Of a stretch of 64,000 nt of DNA, positions 21,280 through 33,558 are shown piece after piece. Below the pieces are notes generated by a model. The model worked only from the letters and a program-made list of their open reading frames with translations. It ran no database searches and was not told the DNA's origin. Made by a program: the position numbers and the translations under genes. Numbering within the stretch: the stretch's first letter is position 1; the number at the start of each line of letters is the position of its first letter. The DNA comes from Trissonchulus latispiculum. Taxonomy: Eukaryota > Nematoda > Enoplea > Enoplida > Ironidae. Where the stretch lies: the NCBI GenBank assembly GCA_030248195.1, contig JASAND010020050.1:1-64000 (forward strand), given 5' to 3'.

Positions 21280-22524
21280 TAAAGTCAGACCAAAAAATGT
21301 AGGGTGCGAAATTGTTTTGTTAATACTGAATTACCGGTACATTTTTGCTGCAGCAATGTATATATTTTCTGAACCGTCATGGCATGGACTTTCTTTTGGT
21401 TGAAAAAAGGTGAGCCCATGTCCCAAACATATTGAATTCAAATTCCAAATATAAGCTAATTTCGTCAAGAATTGGGGTAGTTATTCAGTTTTTAGATTTT
21501 CAAAATCCTTTGATCTTTGCTGCTTTTCCAACTTTGACTGACTATTACTCGCTCACACAATGGAAAAATATTTCATTTGGATTTCCAGGACCCCTTACGT
21601 GTCAGCTGTCATGTGATTTATGTGGTTTTTCAAAATTTGAAAATCGATTTTTTCGAAAAATACCACTTTTTGACACAAAATTTTGGCAATGCGAATCCAG
21701 CAAAAGCGAGTAAAAGTAGCATAATCATAAATTGTAATCGGAGCTAAATGCAACGATATAAAGTTATCGTGGCCGCGACTCATATTTCCTCCGCAATGAA
21801 TTTTCAAACAATTTCGCTTTTTAGCTGGTTTTTGGCTAATTTTTCCAACTTTGACTGGCTATTTATTACTCGCGACTCACTCAATGGAAAAATTAGCCAA
21901 AAACCAGCTAAAAAACGAAATTGTTTAAAAATTCATTGCGGAGGAAATATTAGTCGCAGCCGCGATAACTTTAGATCGTTGCATTTAGCTCCGATTACAA
22001 TTTATGATTATGCTACTTTTACTCGCTTTTGCTGGATTCGCATTGCCAAAATTTTGTGTCAAAAAGTGGTATTTTTCGAAAAAATCGATTTTCAAATTTT
22101 GAAAAACCACATAAATCACATGACAGCTGACACGTAAGCGGTCCTGGAAATCCAAATGAAATATTTTTCCATTGTGTGAGCGAGTAATAGTCAGTCAAAG
22201 TTGGAAAAGCGGCAGAGATCAAAGGATTTTGAAAATCGAAAAAATTGAATAACTATCGCAATCCTTGACGAAATTAGCTTATATAAGGAGTTGTTTGGGA
22301 CATGGGCTAATTGTCCACCTAACGGCTAGTTCCTGGCGTCTACTGATATTTCAAAACTTAAAAAATCGGCTTCTTTTGATGAATTTTAATTTTTTTAATT
22401 TTTTTTCAACCAAAAGAAAGTTCATGCCATGACGGTTCAGAAACTGTATAGATTGCTGCAGCAAAAATTTACCGGTAGTATAAACAAAACAATTTCGCTC
22501 CCTACATTTATTGGTCAGACTTTA
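21280..22524. mobile_element. Foldback element of about 1.25 kb
   Basis: The left arm 21280-21847 is repeated as its reverse complement at 21885-22524, with only scattered differences and a few small indels. The central spacer is about 37 bases. The ends read TAAAGTC(A/T)GACC. No coding capacity beyond chance frames that mirror each other. It lies about 100 bp from the retroelement's right end. No unambiguous target duplication was found. Confidence 0.85.
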
Positions 22525-23309
22525 GTATTTAACATCTTATTGAGACGAGCTATCCGCTCGCTTCCATATTTATTTTATACTTAATTGAACTATCCACCAA
22601 GTCGGAAGCTTAAGCTGTTTAATGATATCAAAAGTGAGGATTGATATCTATTTGTAATGAAGTTGCTAGGATCCGGAGTCAAAAATCGCTCTGCTCTCCG
22701 GTCTAGTGACAGAAGTCGCTCTGCACTTGATTACACGGAAGGTCAGCACGTCCACTTATAGAAGTAGACTTAGGCACCGGATCTCCGAAAGGTGGTGTTC
22801 CAAAATCAGAGATTCCCTGCAGCCAACCTTTGTAGGGGTCTTCCTTGTGAGTTCGTTTAGTGCACTGGATTCCAGCTGATCAGCAAGAGGGGTCAGCACT
22901 TGCTTTGACTTAATCGCTGGATTGATGATGAGTCTTCCGATTCCTGACCAGAACTTACCGTGAGTGGTCCTGATCCGATCCTTTGGCTAACGCGCCTGGC
23001 TTTCAGAGACGATCGCGCCTCTCTGTTAAACTCTGAGACTCTAGGTCTGACACACCAATTATTTATTAAACTTAGTACAGGTACGATGGGTACACTCTTG
23101 TAAGCACTATGACAATTTACAACACAACACGCGTTAATAACAGGGGTCGTTACAAACTGTGCAAAACAGATACAATTACAGATCAGTACAGTATACAATT
23201 TACTGTACCAGAGTTGCCAGATACCCTCTTTTAGTTTATTATTAATATTATCCTAATTTAGGATAATATTACCCACGTTATAGGTTTAGTTAGGGACAAG
23301 GTTCAGTGG
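22525..23309. other. Non-coding, probably retroelement-derived
   Basis: No gene seen. The stretch around 23050 (AATTATTTATTAAA) and the GGGGTCGTTACA block at about 23143 have weak counterparts at 31165 and 31337. This may be the distal end of the repeat discussed at 24.6-29.8 kb. Confidence 0.35.
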
Positions 23310-23361
23310 TACAGCTACTGTCTTATTTTAGTGCAAAGAAAGATTCTTTCTTTCTTTCTTT

Positions 23362-23417
<56 letters not shown>

Positions 23418-23774
23418 TAAAGAAAGAAAGAAAGAAAGTTTCGTCATCATAAATTTGATGGACGCATGTCCTACCAACCCAGCCTACCTAACCTTCTTTC
23501 TTACGTAAACTCAATTTTCTTGTCCACTAAAGTAGTGCTTAAGATGCGTGTGTGCTAGAAGCTAAAACGAAGATCAAATATCACAATATTGAAGGGTCCT
23601 TTGAAATTGGCCAGGTTGACAACAGCTGTCAAGTCAACAGAAGTCTACCAAGGGTCACTGAAGTTTCTTTTCTTATGCAACTTTTCTTTCTTTCTTTCTT
23701 TCTTTTTCTTTTCTTTCTTTCTTTCTTTCTTGAAATTTTCTTTTTCTTTCCACTAAAATATGACAGTAGCTGTA
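23310..23774 (+). mobile_element. TA-flanked MITE with TTTC/GAAA hairpins, copy 1
   Basis: Ends TACAGCTACTGTC and GACAGTAGCTGTA are inverted. The next inner block TATTTTAGTG matches CACTAAAATA on the other side. TA at each end fits a Tc1/mariner-type target duplication. Inside are (CTTT)n runs meeting (AAAG)n runs. A second copy in opposite orientation lies at 43557-44060 and shares the unique middle (GCATCTTAAGC, GATCAAATATCAC). Non-autonomous. Confidence 0.85.
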
Positions 23775-24610
23775 CTTCTTCTTCTTCCTTTTATCACACT
23801 CTTTCTCTATTACACTAACTATTACACTGTCTCCAATTCCTCTACTAAATAAGTACCTATATGCTTTCTCGTGCGCCTATATGCTTGTGCTGTGTGACTC
23901 TTTATCCGTCCTTACAAAACGGATTATCAAACTACAAATCAGTAAACTACAAACAAACAGTTATTAGCTTGAAATTAACCTGGGGTCGGTCTATGGGTGA
24001 GTCCCCGAATGTTGGACACTGCTTTCCCGAAGATCCGCTCCAACACCTTGACAGGGTTGCTGTACGGAACTGGCTTTTTGAGGGAATAAGAAAAGTGGGG
24101 AGTTTCCTGGTGCTGCCTTACCTATTCCTGATTAACGAAATTTAAACAACTACAACTACAAAGTTCAATAGCACTGATGGCTTCTTCTGTCTTCAGGCTA
24201 GCTGGCTCTGGCTGAATGCTAAGCTCAAGCCAGAGACGAAGGGAGCGTAGCTCCGGAACCGGTGACGATGAATAGGAACTGGCCATTTTAGACAAAAGGT
24301 TCGAGAGACAAGTTTACAATACTTTCTGAACGGTTTTGGTTTCCCAACTTGAAATCAAGTGCCTGCGAAGTCGTCTCTGTTCTTGACCCTAGCTGCGGTC
24401 TAAATCCACAATGTACCTACAGTGATAGGTTCCACGAATCGGCTACTAACAGGGTTCAGTTCTCGGGATCACTTCCGGATCCAACAATCTTAGATAAGTA
24501 ACAACGGAGACTGACTACTGATTCCACTACAGGGCTGAACGCTTCCACTGACTGCTCCAAAACTGGATTACTCACGACTTCGAATCCTGATCAGCGACTG
24601 TCCGCGCACC
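23775..24610. other. Non-coding flank of hairpin-rich repeat copy A
   Basis: No gene seen. Contains CTTCCGGATCCAA at about 24471, also present at about 31994 upstream of copy B at a comparable distance from the shared module. This suggests the repeat unit extends to this side of the module. Confidence 0.4.
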
Positions 24611-25992
24611 TGAATCAAATGGGTTAAAACCCATTAGTACAAGATTATGGTGCGGGAATCGAACCCAGCAACCATTACTCGTTTCTTTGCTTTCCAGGCC
24701 CAAAATGTGCATTTTGGTCCCCATTTGAACTTGTGACTTTAAGAATTGACTGAAAACCGTTGGTTATTGCCTTTTTGACAATATTAACCGTTCCTGGTAA
24801 CTTCTTGTCACCAATTGGGCCTTACTGGCCTCTGTTAGCTTGTACTCGCAGAATTTAGTTAAACTTGCCGTATTGTTTTGTTTTGGATGAAATGATTCGT
24901 AAGGTTTCCACCTTTGGCCCGGCTAGGCCTGACTGTACCTGTAGCTAGACGAAACAATCTTGAGAAATGTACGAAAATGCGCTCTCTGCGACCTGTATTT
25001 AGACTTCGTTTGCTTTTGTCCTTTCCTTGCACGGACCGGCCTTCTAGGGCCATTTTAACGTGAAAAGCACTGATTCTGACTACTTTTGTACAATCTTCAG
25101 AGCAAACAATAATACTGGCTAATATTAACGTTTTCGGCCTGTGTCTGGCCTGATTTTGTTGATTTGTCACGGGAGATGGGTTCATTTCCCGTGACCCAAA
25201 GATTAGATCAAATACACATACGAAACTGGACATTTTGTAGTGCATTTCTGATATTGGAAGATGGTCACTTGTCAGATACTTATATTAATTGCCTTAACTA
25301 ATGCCTACCTACCTACTTATGCTAACCAACTAAAGCCTACGTAATATTAATGTTAACTTACAATTATCTGGTGTTTTAATGTGAAGTCCCTATTAGTTAT
25401 TTATTTATAGGTTTGAGAATGAGCTAATTAACTTAAGATAGACCCAACTGGCTGACTGTGAGTGAGTTTCCGCATGTGATTAGTTTTTCAACAGTTTATG
25501 CAAAAATACAAAAACTCACTCACTCACTGTCTCAGCAGCCATTCTACGCAGTCCCTACTTACCGACCTACCGAACTACGTCTACTTCTAAATCTACCTGC
25601 CCCTTATCCTAGTGCCCTAACAGGGGACGTGCCGAACCGCTATTCGATCCGGTGCTGGCAACCCCAGCAGCCAGCCGAGTGACAGTCGCGCGTACTACCA
25701 CCCTTTCACACGAGCACATAATTGCATTCGTGCAAAACTGGCATATAAATTAGCAAAATTTCGATGAACACAGATTTGAGTAAGAGTTATATATTCTTGT
25801 AGGGCTTGAAAAACTGAACATTTTTTGTGCTTAAAGCACCAAAAAATGTTAAGTAATTAGTGAGAAAAACCTACTTAAAGTTTACCTCTACATATGCATA
25901 ATTTGCACATATAATGTATTAATTGACTGCACATGTGCTGGGTTGCTAAATTGCTTCCTTATATAGGCTAGCTTGAACTTGTTCTAATTGTA

Positions 25993-26065
25993 ACCCGTAT
26001 AGCTCAATGGATGAGCACTGGACCTACTAATCCAGAGAACCTGAGTTCGAATCTCAGTACGGGTC
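25993..26065 (+). tRNA. tRNA-type gene with an eight-base anticodon loop
   Basis: Perfect 7-bp acceptor (ACCCGTA/TACGGGT), perfect D stem (GCTC/GAGC), perfect anticodon stem (CTGGA/TCCAG) and perfect T arm (CTGAG-TTCGAAT-CTCAG). A TTTT terminator lies at 26072-26075. The anticodon loop CCTACTAA has eight bases instead of seven. Reading the last seven as a normal loop gives ACT (serine family), but there is no long variable arm as serine tRNAs have. The overall body resembles arginine-type tRNAs. The decoding identity is therefore unclear. It may be a tRNA-derived copy or an altered tRNA. Confidence 0.75.
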
Positions 26066-27109
26066 TACTTCTTTTCTCTTAGTTTGGCTCGTCTTTTGGC
26101 CTTTGACATGGGAAGTTAGATGATTACGGTAACGACCGTGAGCCCATGATAATTTCAGGCCAAGACCATTAATATCCCTATCTTAGCTAGGCCTAACTAT
26201 TTCCCAATTATTAAGAATTCCAGCTAATTAATACAACAGGACTACAAATACTTTCTTACCTAGAACTAACTAAACCACCGGTCCGCTAATCGGATGTCCA
26301 ACACATTTTGCTAAACTGTGATAAATTTCGTGTTAGTTTAAACTATTCTGCTATGGCCTTGATTCGGCTATTGCTGGATTCCATGAATGCGGCTCATCCG
26401 CCCCCTAATCGCAGGGCAACCTACACGGATGACCGGAAATCCAACAGATTTGGCAGACCTAATTCGGGGTCCCCGTGACCCTAGGCTGCAAAACCTGCTT
26501 GGTTCGCCGAAAATACCAACATTTCTTTATGCAGATTCCTACGATTTTCACTCCGAAATTGGCATTTTTGCAGCAAGTACACATCCAACCCACAAACATT
26601 ACTGGCTTTAATTTATCAATGTTTTGGGTCCAAATTGCTACTCAATTTGGCCCCATTTTCCTGCCTATTATTTAAATATTTTACCCATTCACTCTGGCAG
26701 TCCCAATACCCTTATCAAACAAAGGGAGTTTGCATGTATGCCCTCATTCACACTCGCAGTCATCCGATTTTGGTTCATAACTCACACTCTAGAAAACGGG
26801 GCTAACCTTGAAACCTCACGCTCCATGAGGGGTTTACTCAAGTAGCCACTTACGTAAATTTGGGGGGTCTCATTCACACTACAGATTACAACAATATTGA
26901 CACCTATAATTACACAGACATAATACGTCCTAACTACTCCTTAACAAGACCTATCTACCTATAGCATGCATATTTGTTGTCCTAATTCTGACGTAAGTTT
27001 GACTTGCATCTTCCCGTGTTTTGCCTTAAACTTTGGAATTTTAATAACTTTGATAAAAGAAATTTTTATTGGATTTTGAAACGTTGGTAGTTTAAATGAA
27101 AGCTGAACG

Positions 27110-27137
27110 AGTAATAATTGCTTAGGCAATTATTACT
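27110..27137. repeat. Conserved hairpin H1, copy A
   Basis: Perfect 12-bp arms AGTAATAATTGC / GCAATTATTACT around loop TTAG. The counterpart in copy B is 33611-33635. Both are followed within about 40 bases by the identical 11-mer GCTAAGGACAG (27164 and 33647). Confidence 0.85.
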
Positions 27138-27198
27138 GAAAAACAGATTACAGACACATTTCCGCTAAGGACAGCTTTAGATTACTTAAATTAACAAC

Positions 27199-27216
27199 GG
27201 GAAGTCGGCCATTCCC
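27199..27216. repeat. Conserved hairpin H2, copy A
   Basis: GGGAA / TTCCC arms with an 8-base loop GTCGGCCA. In copy B (33668-33685) the arms are GGGGA / TCCCC with loop GCCGGTAT. The A-T pair at 27202/27213 is a G-C pair at 33671/33682, a compensatory change. Confidence 0.7.
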
Positions 27217-27365
27217 CTCAGAACAACTTGATAATTAATAATTAGAAATTAATTCTGAGTTTTAATGCCTACTGATTTTTGAGTAAGCCGAACCACACAA
27301 GACATGAAAACAATGCAAAATACAGACAATCATATTACTACAGTAGCGCCTGATTTGCGATTATG

Positions 27366-27388
27366 GCCGGCAATTCCTAATTGCCGGC
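27366..27388. repeat. Conserved hairpin H3, copy A
   Basis: Perfect 10-bp arms GCCGGCAATT / AATTGCCGGC around CCT. In copy B (33839-33862) the arms are GGCCGGCAAC / GTTGCCGGCC. The T-A pair 27374/27380 corresponds to the C-G pair 33848/33853. The flank TGTGGGGAGAAA corresponds to CGTGGGGATAAA. Confidence 0.85.
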
Positions 27389-27982
27389 TGTGGGGAGAAA
27401 CAATCCTTAAATTAGCTCAGTTCTGAATATGAGGTCGTAACCAAGGGACCTCCTATCTCAACTCAGGGGTGGGTCCCTACTCAAAATCCCAATTCATCAG
27501 CAAAACCCCAACAAGATACAAAAACACAAAACCGGGCATTAAGCCCCTATTAAAAAATGAAGGGCCACTTGGGCCGTGGCTTGGTTGGCAATTACTAGTT
27601 TAAATTAAGGCCCGAAGGCCACAAAAAGTGAATTTTTTAGGCCAAAGGGGTCTCTTAAAAATCCCTAAGTTTGCGTTCCTAGTGTGTAGTTTCTGGCCGA
27701 GCATAGTGCGCTCATAAGGCCCTCACCGTGCGGTGTTCGTCGAGTGTGCTCAGTTCATCCCTTCTGACCAGTGTGGGTCAGAAGGGGCCCCTAACTCGAG
27801 TCCTAACCGGGAAAGCACGGCACAACGGGAAGACGTGCTAGCAATAGGGGGGAAGCAAGCGACCGCTCTCGGCCGAGTCTCAGACGAACACTAACTAAAA
27901 TTTGAATTTTTCAGTGAGCTGACAGGAGTCTGACAGCTCACTGTTGTTTGCCTTTCTGGCGGAGTCTCTTTGATTTTTATTG

Positions 27983-28008
27983 GAGCTTCCAGAAATTTCT
28001 GGAAGCTC
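27983..28008. repeat. Perfect 26-bp palindrome
   Basis: Two 13-bp arms beginning GAGCTTCCAGAAA meet with no spacer. It is the longest uninterrupted palindrome in copy A. Confidence 0.9.
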
Positions 28009-28417
28009 TCTATGTTAAAGCGTGTGCCCAACTCGGGCTGGCCACGCGGCTGGTCCGTTGGAGGGGAGATTAACGAGGAAAAGAAATTATGACCCTCCAA
28101 CTGACCCTAAATTTGATGGATTTCCCAAGCTGAATTTTGGGAAACTTTGCAGACTTTTTGGTTACCACGTGAAGGTAACCAAAGGGGAAGTTTCCTGAAT
28201 AAAAATTACTTTTCACGAATTAAAAAATGAATTAATACAAAATGACGGCCACTCGGGGCCCATTATGAAGAACTAAATATTAACTGCTAGTTTTGTGAAT
28301 TCATTTAATAAAATTTATGTTTATTATTTTTAGGCATTCCCTTGTCTCCTAGCCCCTTTCTTTCCTTTTGGGCGTGACCTTTCGGCCACAGACAAGGGAA
28401 GCCGCCCGTTAATCCTA

Positions 28418-28485
28418 GCAACAATTGCTCTTCCTCGCCAAGACTCTATGTCTCACTGCAAAAGGAGCGGAAGGGCAATTGTTGC
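28418..28485. repeat. 17-bp-arm inverted repeat
   Basis: GCAACAATTGCTCTTCC at 28418-28434 pairs with 28469-28485 throughout, with a single T-G wobble. The spacer is 34 bases. Confidence 0.85.
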
Positions 28486-28763
28486 GTAAAAAATATGCAT
28501 ACTAATACCTACGTAATTTTCCACAAGACAAAAACTAAATATTATTAATCTACGTATCTAGCTACCTAAGACTAACTATTTTCATTTCTTTTAAATTATT
28601 AGGGAGGGAGTTAAGCCCCCTCCGAACGTAATTTCACACCTAAGGTGTGTTAAGTCTTTCTCTGCGAGGCAAGTCTCTGCTGGGAGAGAGCCAGCAGAGG
28701 CTCAAAGGAATGAATGGAAACATGAATGGGCGTAACCACACACACTGTTACGCATTGTTGTAA

Positions 28764-28854
28764 GGTCACCTAAGGCCAATATTACAAAATTAAAATGTAA
28801 CTAATCAAAAGTTCTTTTGCGTATAACTTTCGCAATATTGGGAATTAGGTGACC
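28764..28854. repeat. Nested two-part stem
   Basis: Outer arms GGTCACCTAA (28764-28773) / TTAGGTGACC (28845-28854) and inner arms CCAATATT (28776-28783) / AATATTGG (28834-28841), with small internal bulges between them. This layout is typical of a folded RNA and not of simple repeats. Confidence 0.8.
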
Positions 28855-29218
28855 GGGTTTGGAGTTTTGGAATCAGCAGAGAATTGCCTTTCAGATAAGC
28901 TCAACTTATATTTTCACCAAAAATTCGCCAAATTAACTAATTATCACCTAACTAATGCAAATTAAGCCTAATTAACACCTATGAACACCAATCAACATGA
29001 TTCCATGCTATTAATGTACAATTTATGACCTTAGTTTGACCCATCTTCCAGTATTCGCACTTATTAACTGCGTAAAACGTTTTTAAACTAGAAGTTTCTT
29101 ATTAAATTGTTGATTATTCAACAACTTCTTGCGTTGGATTCGTTTTCCTTGATAATTTTCAGCTGTTTTAATCACTTTTAAATGACTTCTTGACAACGTG
29201 AGGCCTTATTCGTGGCCT

Positions 29219-29304
29219 GGGAAGAGTAACGACTCCTCCATTATACAGGACAACCATATTAGGGCCTATTACTGACCCGGGAAGGGTAACGACCCCTCCA
29301 TTAT
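29219..29304 (+). repeat. Direct repeat of 26 bp
   Basis: GGGAAGAGTAACGACTCC at 29219 recurs as GGGAAGGGTAACGACCCC at 29279. Both continue TCCATTAT. Each unit can itself fold (GAGTAACGACTC / GGGTAACGACCC), and the difference keeps the pairing: a third compensated position, this time between tandem units. Confidence 0.75.
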
Positions 29305-29830
29305 TGACTGATAACCTACCGAAACTTCCCTAGACTACATTCCACTGAGGTTCTATTCCATTTTCGTGTCATTTGCGTGAGAGTGACGCTACTTCTAGTC
29401 TTATTCTTCCTACCTATACTAGAACCTGTGTCCCTAATGATAAATTTCTGGGGATTTCACACTGACTGGCAACTCTGGTAATTACATGATAATTACTTCA
29501 TACAGTGCTTGGACGTTTCATAGTTTACATCAAGGTTTCACAGGCACGCCACTCATAACTAGTGCATTAGAAAATTAAATCAATTCCATTAAGAATCACA
29601 ATCTACGACAAACTGAGTTTTTCATGGTCATTTTCAGGTTTTATTTTGCCTTTTTCATTACATATTGCCAATGCCAGGATGCTACGCAACAATATGTAAC
29701 AAAAGGGGTGAAACAACTGTTGAAAAACAGGGGTCCTAATTTGAAGCTACACAGAGGCAGACGGCGAGAAGAGCAAGATCTTCTCTTAGGTCTCAGGACT
29801 AAGCTAGCCTAGTGTGGGTCTAACCTGATC

Positions 29831-32161
29831 CAGACGGTCCGCCTTAGGGTACGCGAATTCACTAATGCCTCCCAGAAGTAATTATCAAGGGGACATTTAC
29901 GATGTTTGACTGCCTCCAACGGATCAGTACCAGGGGTCACTGCACAGACGAAGAAGACCTTAAAATCGGAGCAACCGCCGTACTCGAAGATACAACACCA
30001 GGGCTTCGTATGTGAACTTCGTTCGGGCTCACTAACAGCCCACACTTCAATCTCAGCACGATCCCACAGCTGAGAACAGTTGCTGTATTAGGTTACCCCT
30101 ACGGCTCAACAAGGGAACTACCGTTGTCAACAAGGAACACTATGCTAAAACTGTATTGATTGTGACACTCCGGACACTGATGAAACGGCAGGATTAATTC
30201 GTTCTCCGGAACACTAATATTACTAAAATCGCTCCGGTTTCCCTTTTCTTCACCGTAAATAAACTGTACAGGCTCCAGACTGAACTATGTATCGAATTCG
30301 TCGAATCAGCGGTTATCCTATCCATCTAGCACCAACCACAACAACTTGAGCTCTGGTCCTAATGAACTATTTAATATGTTAAAATTACTCACAACGATAC
30401 ACACACAGATCAGTTACACTACAGATCTATTTGCAAGAGGCTGACACTATCGGAATCCGCTCACCGCTTGCCAACTAAATCTTGCGATGTACAATGCACT
30501 TGTGCGTTGAAAAGTTGTACACTTTGGGTTCGTATTCGGTCTTCCGCTCTTTCTACTGAAGCACCTGTGGCTCAGTTGGTTAGAGCGTCTGCGCGTTAAG
30601 CAGAAGACGCGGGTTCGATCCCCGCCAGGTGCCCGATTTTTTCGGGTGCCTGGTGGTGTACAACTTTCATTTCTTTAACGTCAGTGAAAAACTGCGAGCA
30701 GGGTCTTCATATCTTCAACAGGACGGCTTCAACATCCAACCCAAACTCCAAATCCAGGTATGTGTAATAGACTCTGTCAGATCTTGACTGGGTTTCTCTG
30801 ATTTGGAGGGGGGGTCGTGATCTCCAATAAACTGTTATTCTGTTCGGGGTCGTATGTAGTTGGTTAGGGGCTAGAATAGACTAGGCTAGGCTAGGCTAGA
30901 GATCTGATCAGGATCCAAGACACGAGTCAAGGTCGGCACGCAAAGATGAATCTTCGCTTAGATTGATGCACCGGCTGTAGTGGTGTGCTGACAACCAGGG
31001 CTCAATAGCTGACCTAAATGGGGTCAAACGGGGTGAGTTCGTTTTAGGCAGGGGAACGGGGACCTACAGTCTCAATGGGCGACTGTAGTTCAACTCTAAC
31101 CTGAACACGGATAGAGTTGGGGATCTCTGAAATGTACGCGAAAGCCGAAGCAGCTAAAAGGATAATTATTTATTATTACAAATGAACACACAAGGTTGCT
31201 AAATTCCAGCAGACAATGGTTCACTGCAGTTACAGATTTACAATCAACAGTACTACAAGATACTGTCTGCCAGAATTGCCTTTTGGTTTGGTTTGACTGG
31301 TACTTTCGCGATTAGGGCTGATTATCCGGTTTCGGGGTCGTTACAGTACAATCTTCAGGTTTATATACCCACTCTAGTGCTGATATGGGCTAATTACCCG
31401 GTATCATATGTGCTTTTCTCACTCAACTCTTAGGCTCTGTACTAGCCTCTACTGTGACTCTGTCCCTTACAATAGCTCTTGGGACTACACAAGCAAGTTA
31501 AACTAATCAACACCTTTTATAATCCGAATCGAGAGGGAGCGAGGTTGGCTTTGCTCTGGCGTCTCCGTCTAATTGACTGCCCAGAATAACTGAATTTCGA
31601 GAAGGGTTCCGTCTCTGAAATGGATAATTACAATTACCGGCTGGGAGAGTGTCGGTTATTGTCGGAAATGTCGGATCGGCTTTCTCAGATTGTTATCTCA
31701 AGATTAATACAAGAATACAGATTGTTAATCGGTTTATAGAGAGGCTTCGGTGGTGAGGATCAAAACGTAGGCTGTACCACTTTCACTGAACATGGCGTTT
31801 TTGGATAGAAGATTACGAACGAGACAGGTTTTAGGTTTCACGCAAAGTTCCCAAGATGAGACAGGTAGTTGCCGCTCTCTCCGCTAATCTGCGTTATTGA
31901 CGCAACCCAAAGATGGTCCAAACAAGTACCTATTAGGCAACTGAACAGGGCCGGAATACTGGAACTGAGACAACACTGGCAACAGGATCTGCTTCCGGAT
32001 CCAAAATACTACTGATACTGACACTGGCACGAATACTAGGACTGGACTGATCTCACGTTCCACCAAACTGATACACTGAGACTCGATCGCTCGCTAGGCA
32101 GATGGCCGGACTAAGCTTCAGGCAACAAGCAAAGGCGCTGAGGTAAAGATCCGGCGGGCTA
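29831..32161. other. Non-coding spacer between repeat copies A and B
   Basis: Apart from the tRNA gene at 30561-30633 no gene is seen. A run of CTAGG(C/A)TAGG-type units lies near 30883-30900. Blocks near 31165-31500 weakly resemble 23050-23930, so this is probably the distal part of the copy B repeat unit. The minus strand carries AATAAATAATT near 31170, which could serve as a polyadenylation signal for a minus-strand transcript. Confidence 0.4.
30561..30633 (+). tRNA. tRNA-Asn (GTT) candidate
   Basis: Perfect acceptor GCACCTG/CAGGTGC, D stem GCTC/GAGC, anticodon stem TCTGC/GCAGA, T arm GCGGG-TTCGATC-CCCGC, and a six-T terminator at 30637-30642. The loop GCGTTAA gives anticodon GTT. Position 33 is C instead of the near-universal U and the variable region has only four bases, so it may be a slightly diverged or inactive copy. 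Confidence 0.8.
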
Positions 32162-33531
32162 CCTGAATCAAATGGGTTAAAACCCATTAGAAACAGAGGT
32201 GGTGGGGATTAAAACCTCAGCAACTATTGTTCGGACCGATTGGCTTTCACGTGCGGGTTCGAGACCCGAATTGTGTATTGCGTAACGTGTAATGTGTTAT
32301 TTTGTACTTTTAGGTTGAAAACAAACGAAAACTGATGTTTTTGAGGATTAAACGAATGAAGAGGACCAAGCTTGGGGCCGTTCCGGCCTACTTGGTTGAA
32401 TATGCAAATGAGGCTCTGACCGAGCCTCTCATGGGCATGGAGTGTGTGTGTGTGTGTGCACTACTCAGTATTTACTACAGACCTAGAACTACCACTAACT
32501 GACCTAATCTAAGTACTACGTATTACAAAGTATATGAAGTGTAACCTACTTGCTGTGACTGACTAATAATACGTAATTAGGGCCCAAATCTGGCCACTAA
32601 ACAGGATAACGTTACCGATTATTACTGACCACTACTTATTACATTCTACCTGATACTAACCGAGGCCTATTCTTACACTCTACAGGCCTAACTAGACTTA
32701 ATAACAACAATTATAACCCTAACCTGGGTTGGTAACCTACTATTGGGTTCCTAAACCATATTACCGCAATTATGCAAATGAGGTTACCACCACTCTTAAC
32801 CTGGGCCTAAAAGTCTCACTAGATAATGGTAGATTGCCCCTTTCCTGCAGAGGGCCCACACCTTGACTCAGGTGACTAATACGCGGGCCTCTGGGGGGTC
32901 AATCTATAACCGGACGACACATACTAACGGCAACTAACAGCTACTAACAACCCTAACTAATATTATGATACTAACCGCAATTACTAATGTTGACTACAAC
33001 TATTAATACTAACTATAACTACTAAACTGACTGATATGGGACTAAACTGTTGTTTCTAACCTAACCTAACTGCTAGTAATGTATATTCTAATTATTATAC
33101 CTAACTACTGCCTAGAATTATTGCCCAAGTAGTTGTTTCCCTACGGACTACACTCAAGACCTCCGCGAGGGGTTTACATGAGCAGTCCGATTCATGCGGT
33201 TATGAACACACAGCAAACGTAATCTTATTCATACAGGCTCACCCATGCTACTTTCACACGCTCATTTAGACAGTAGACACACGCATACAGTCGACCTACG
33301 CTATTTCACGCATACTATTTCATTCATTCATTCACAGTTACTCACAAAGTTATTCAGACACATTTATGCAACATTCACACCTCACGCGTACTTGACTTTT
33401 CTCACAACCTCAACTGGAGGAGTTTACGTGAGGAGCCGCATTTATACAACACAGTGCAATTATAATCCTAACAGTACTAGAATGGGGCCAATTCCCAATA
33501 GCTACGAGTGCGTGAATGTGCGTTATATTTC

Positions 33532-33558
33532 GGGAATGGCCCAGAAATGGCCATTCCC
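33532..33558. repeat. Perfect 10-bp hairpin
   Basis: GGGAATGGCC / GGCCATTCCC around loop CAGAAAT. Confidence 0.9.

Larger units (their letters stand above)
24611..29830. repeat. Hairpin-dense non-coding repeat, copy A
   Basis: Begins with the module TGAATCAAATGGGTTAAAAC, a palindrome-containing sequence shared with 32163, 36663 and the Gypsy LTR. It has no coding frame of note. Perfect or near-perfect inverted repeats lie at 24700-24717 (8-bp arms), 25166-25195 (9), 25458-25523 (12), 25817-25850 (11 plus 5 with one bulge), 27110-27137 (12), 27366-27388 (10), 27444-27478 (7), 27759-27786 (11), 27912-27943 (10), 27983-28008 (13, no loop), 28057-28101 (9), 28121-28144 (8), 28157-28183 (10), 28337-28400 (11), 28418-28485 (17 with one wobble), 28675-28699 (9), 28764-28854 (10 plus 8, nested) and 29658-29699 (10). 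Each hairpin has a different sequence. The region 27110-27400 aligns with 33610-33875 of copy B. The right boundary is approximate. Confidence 0.7.

Noticed and set aside
21432..22222. Mirror-image frames of about 70-129 codons
   Set aside because: They arise from the foldback arms and encode no recognisable protein.
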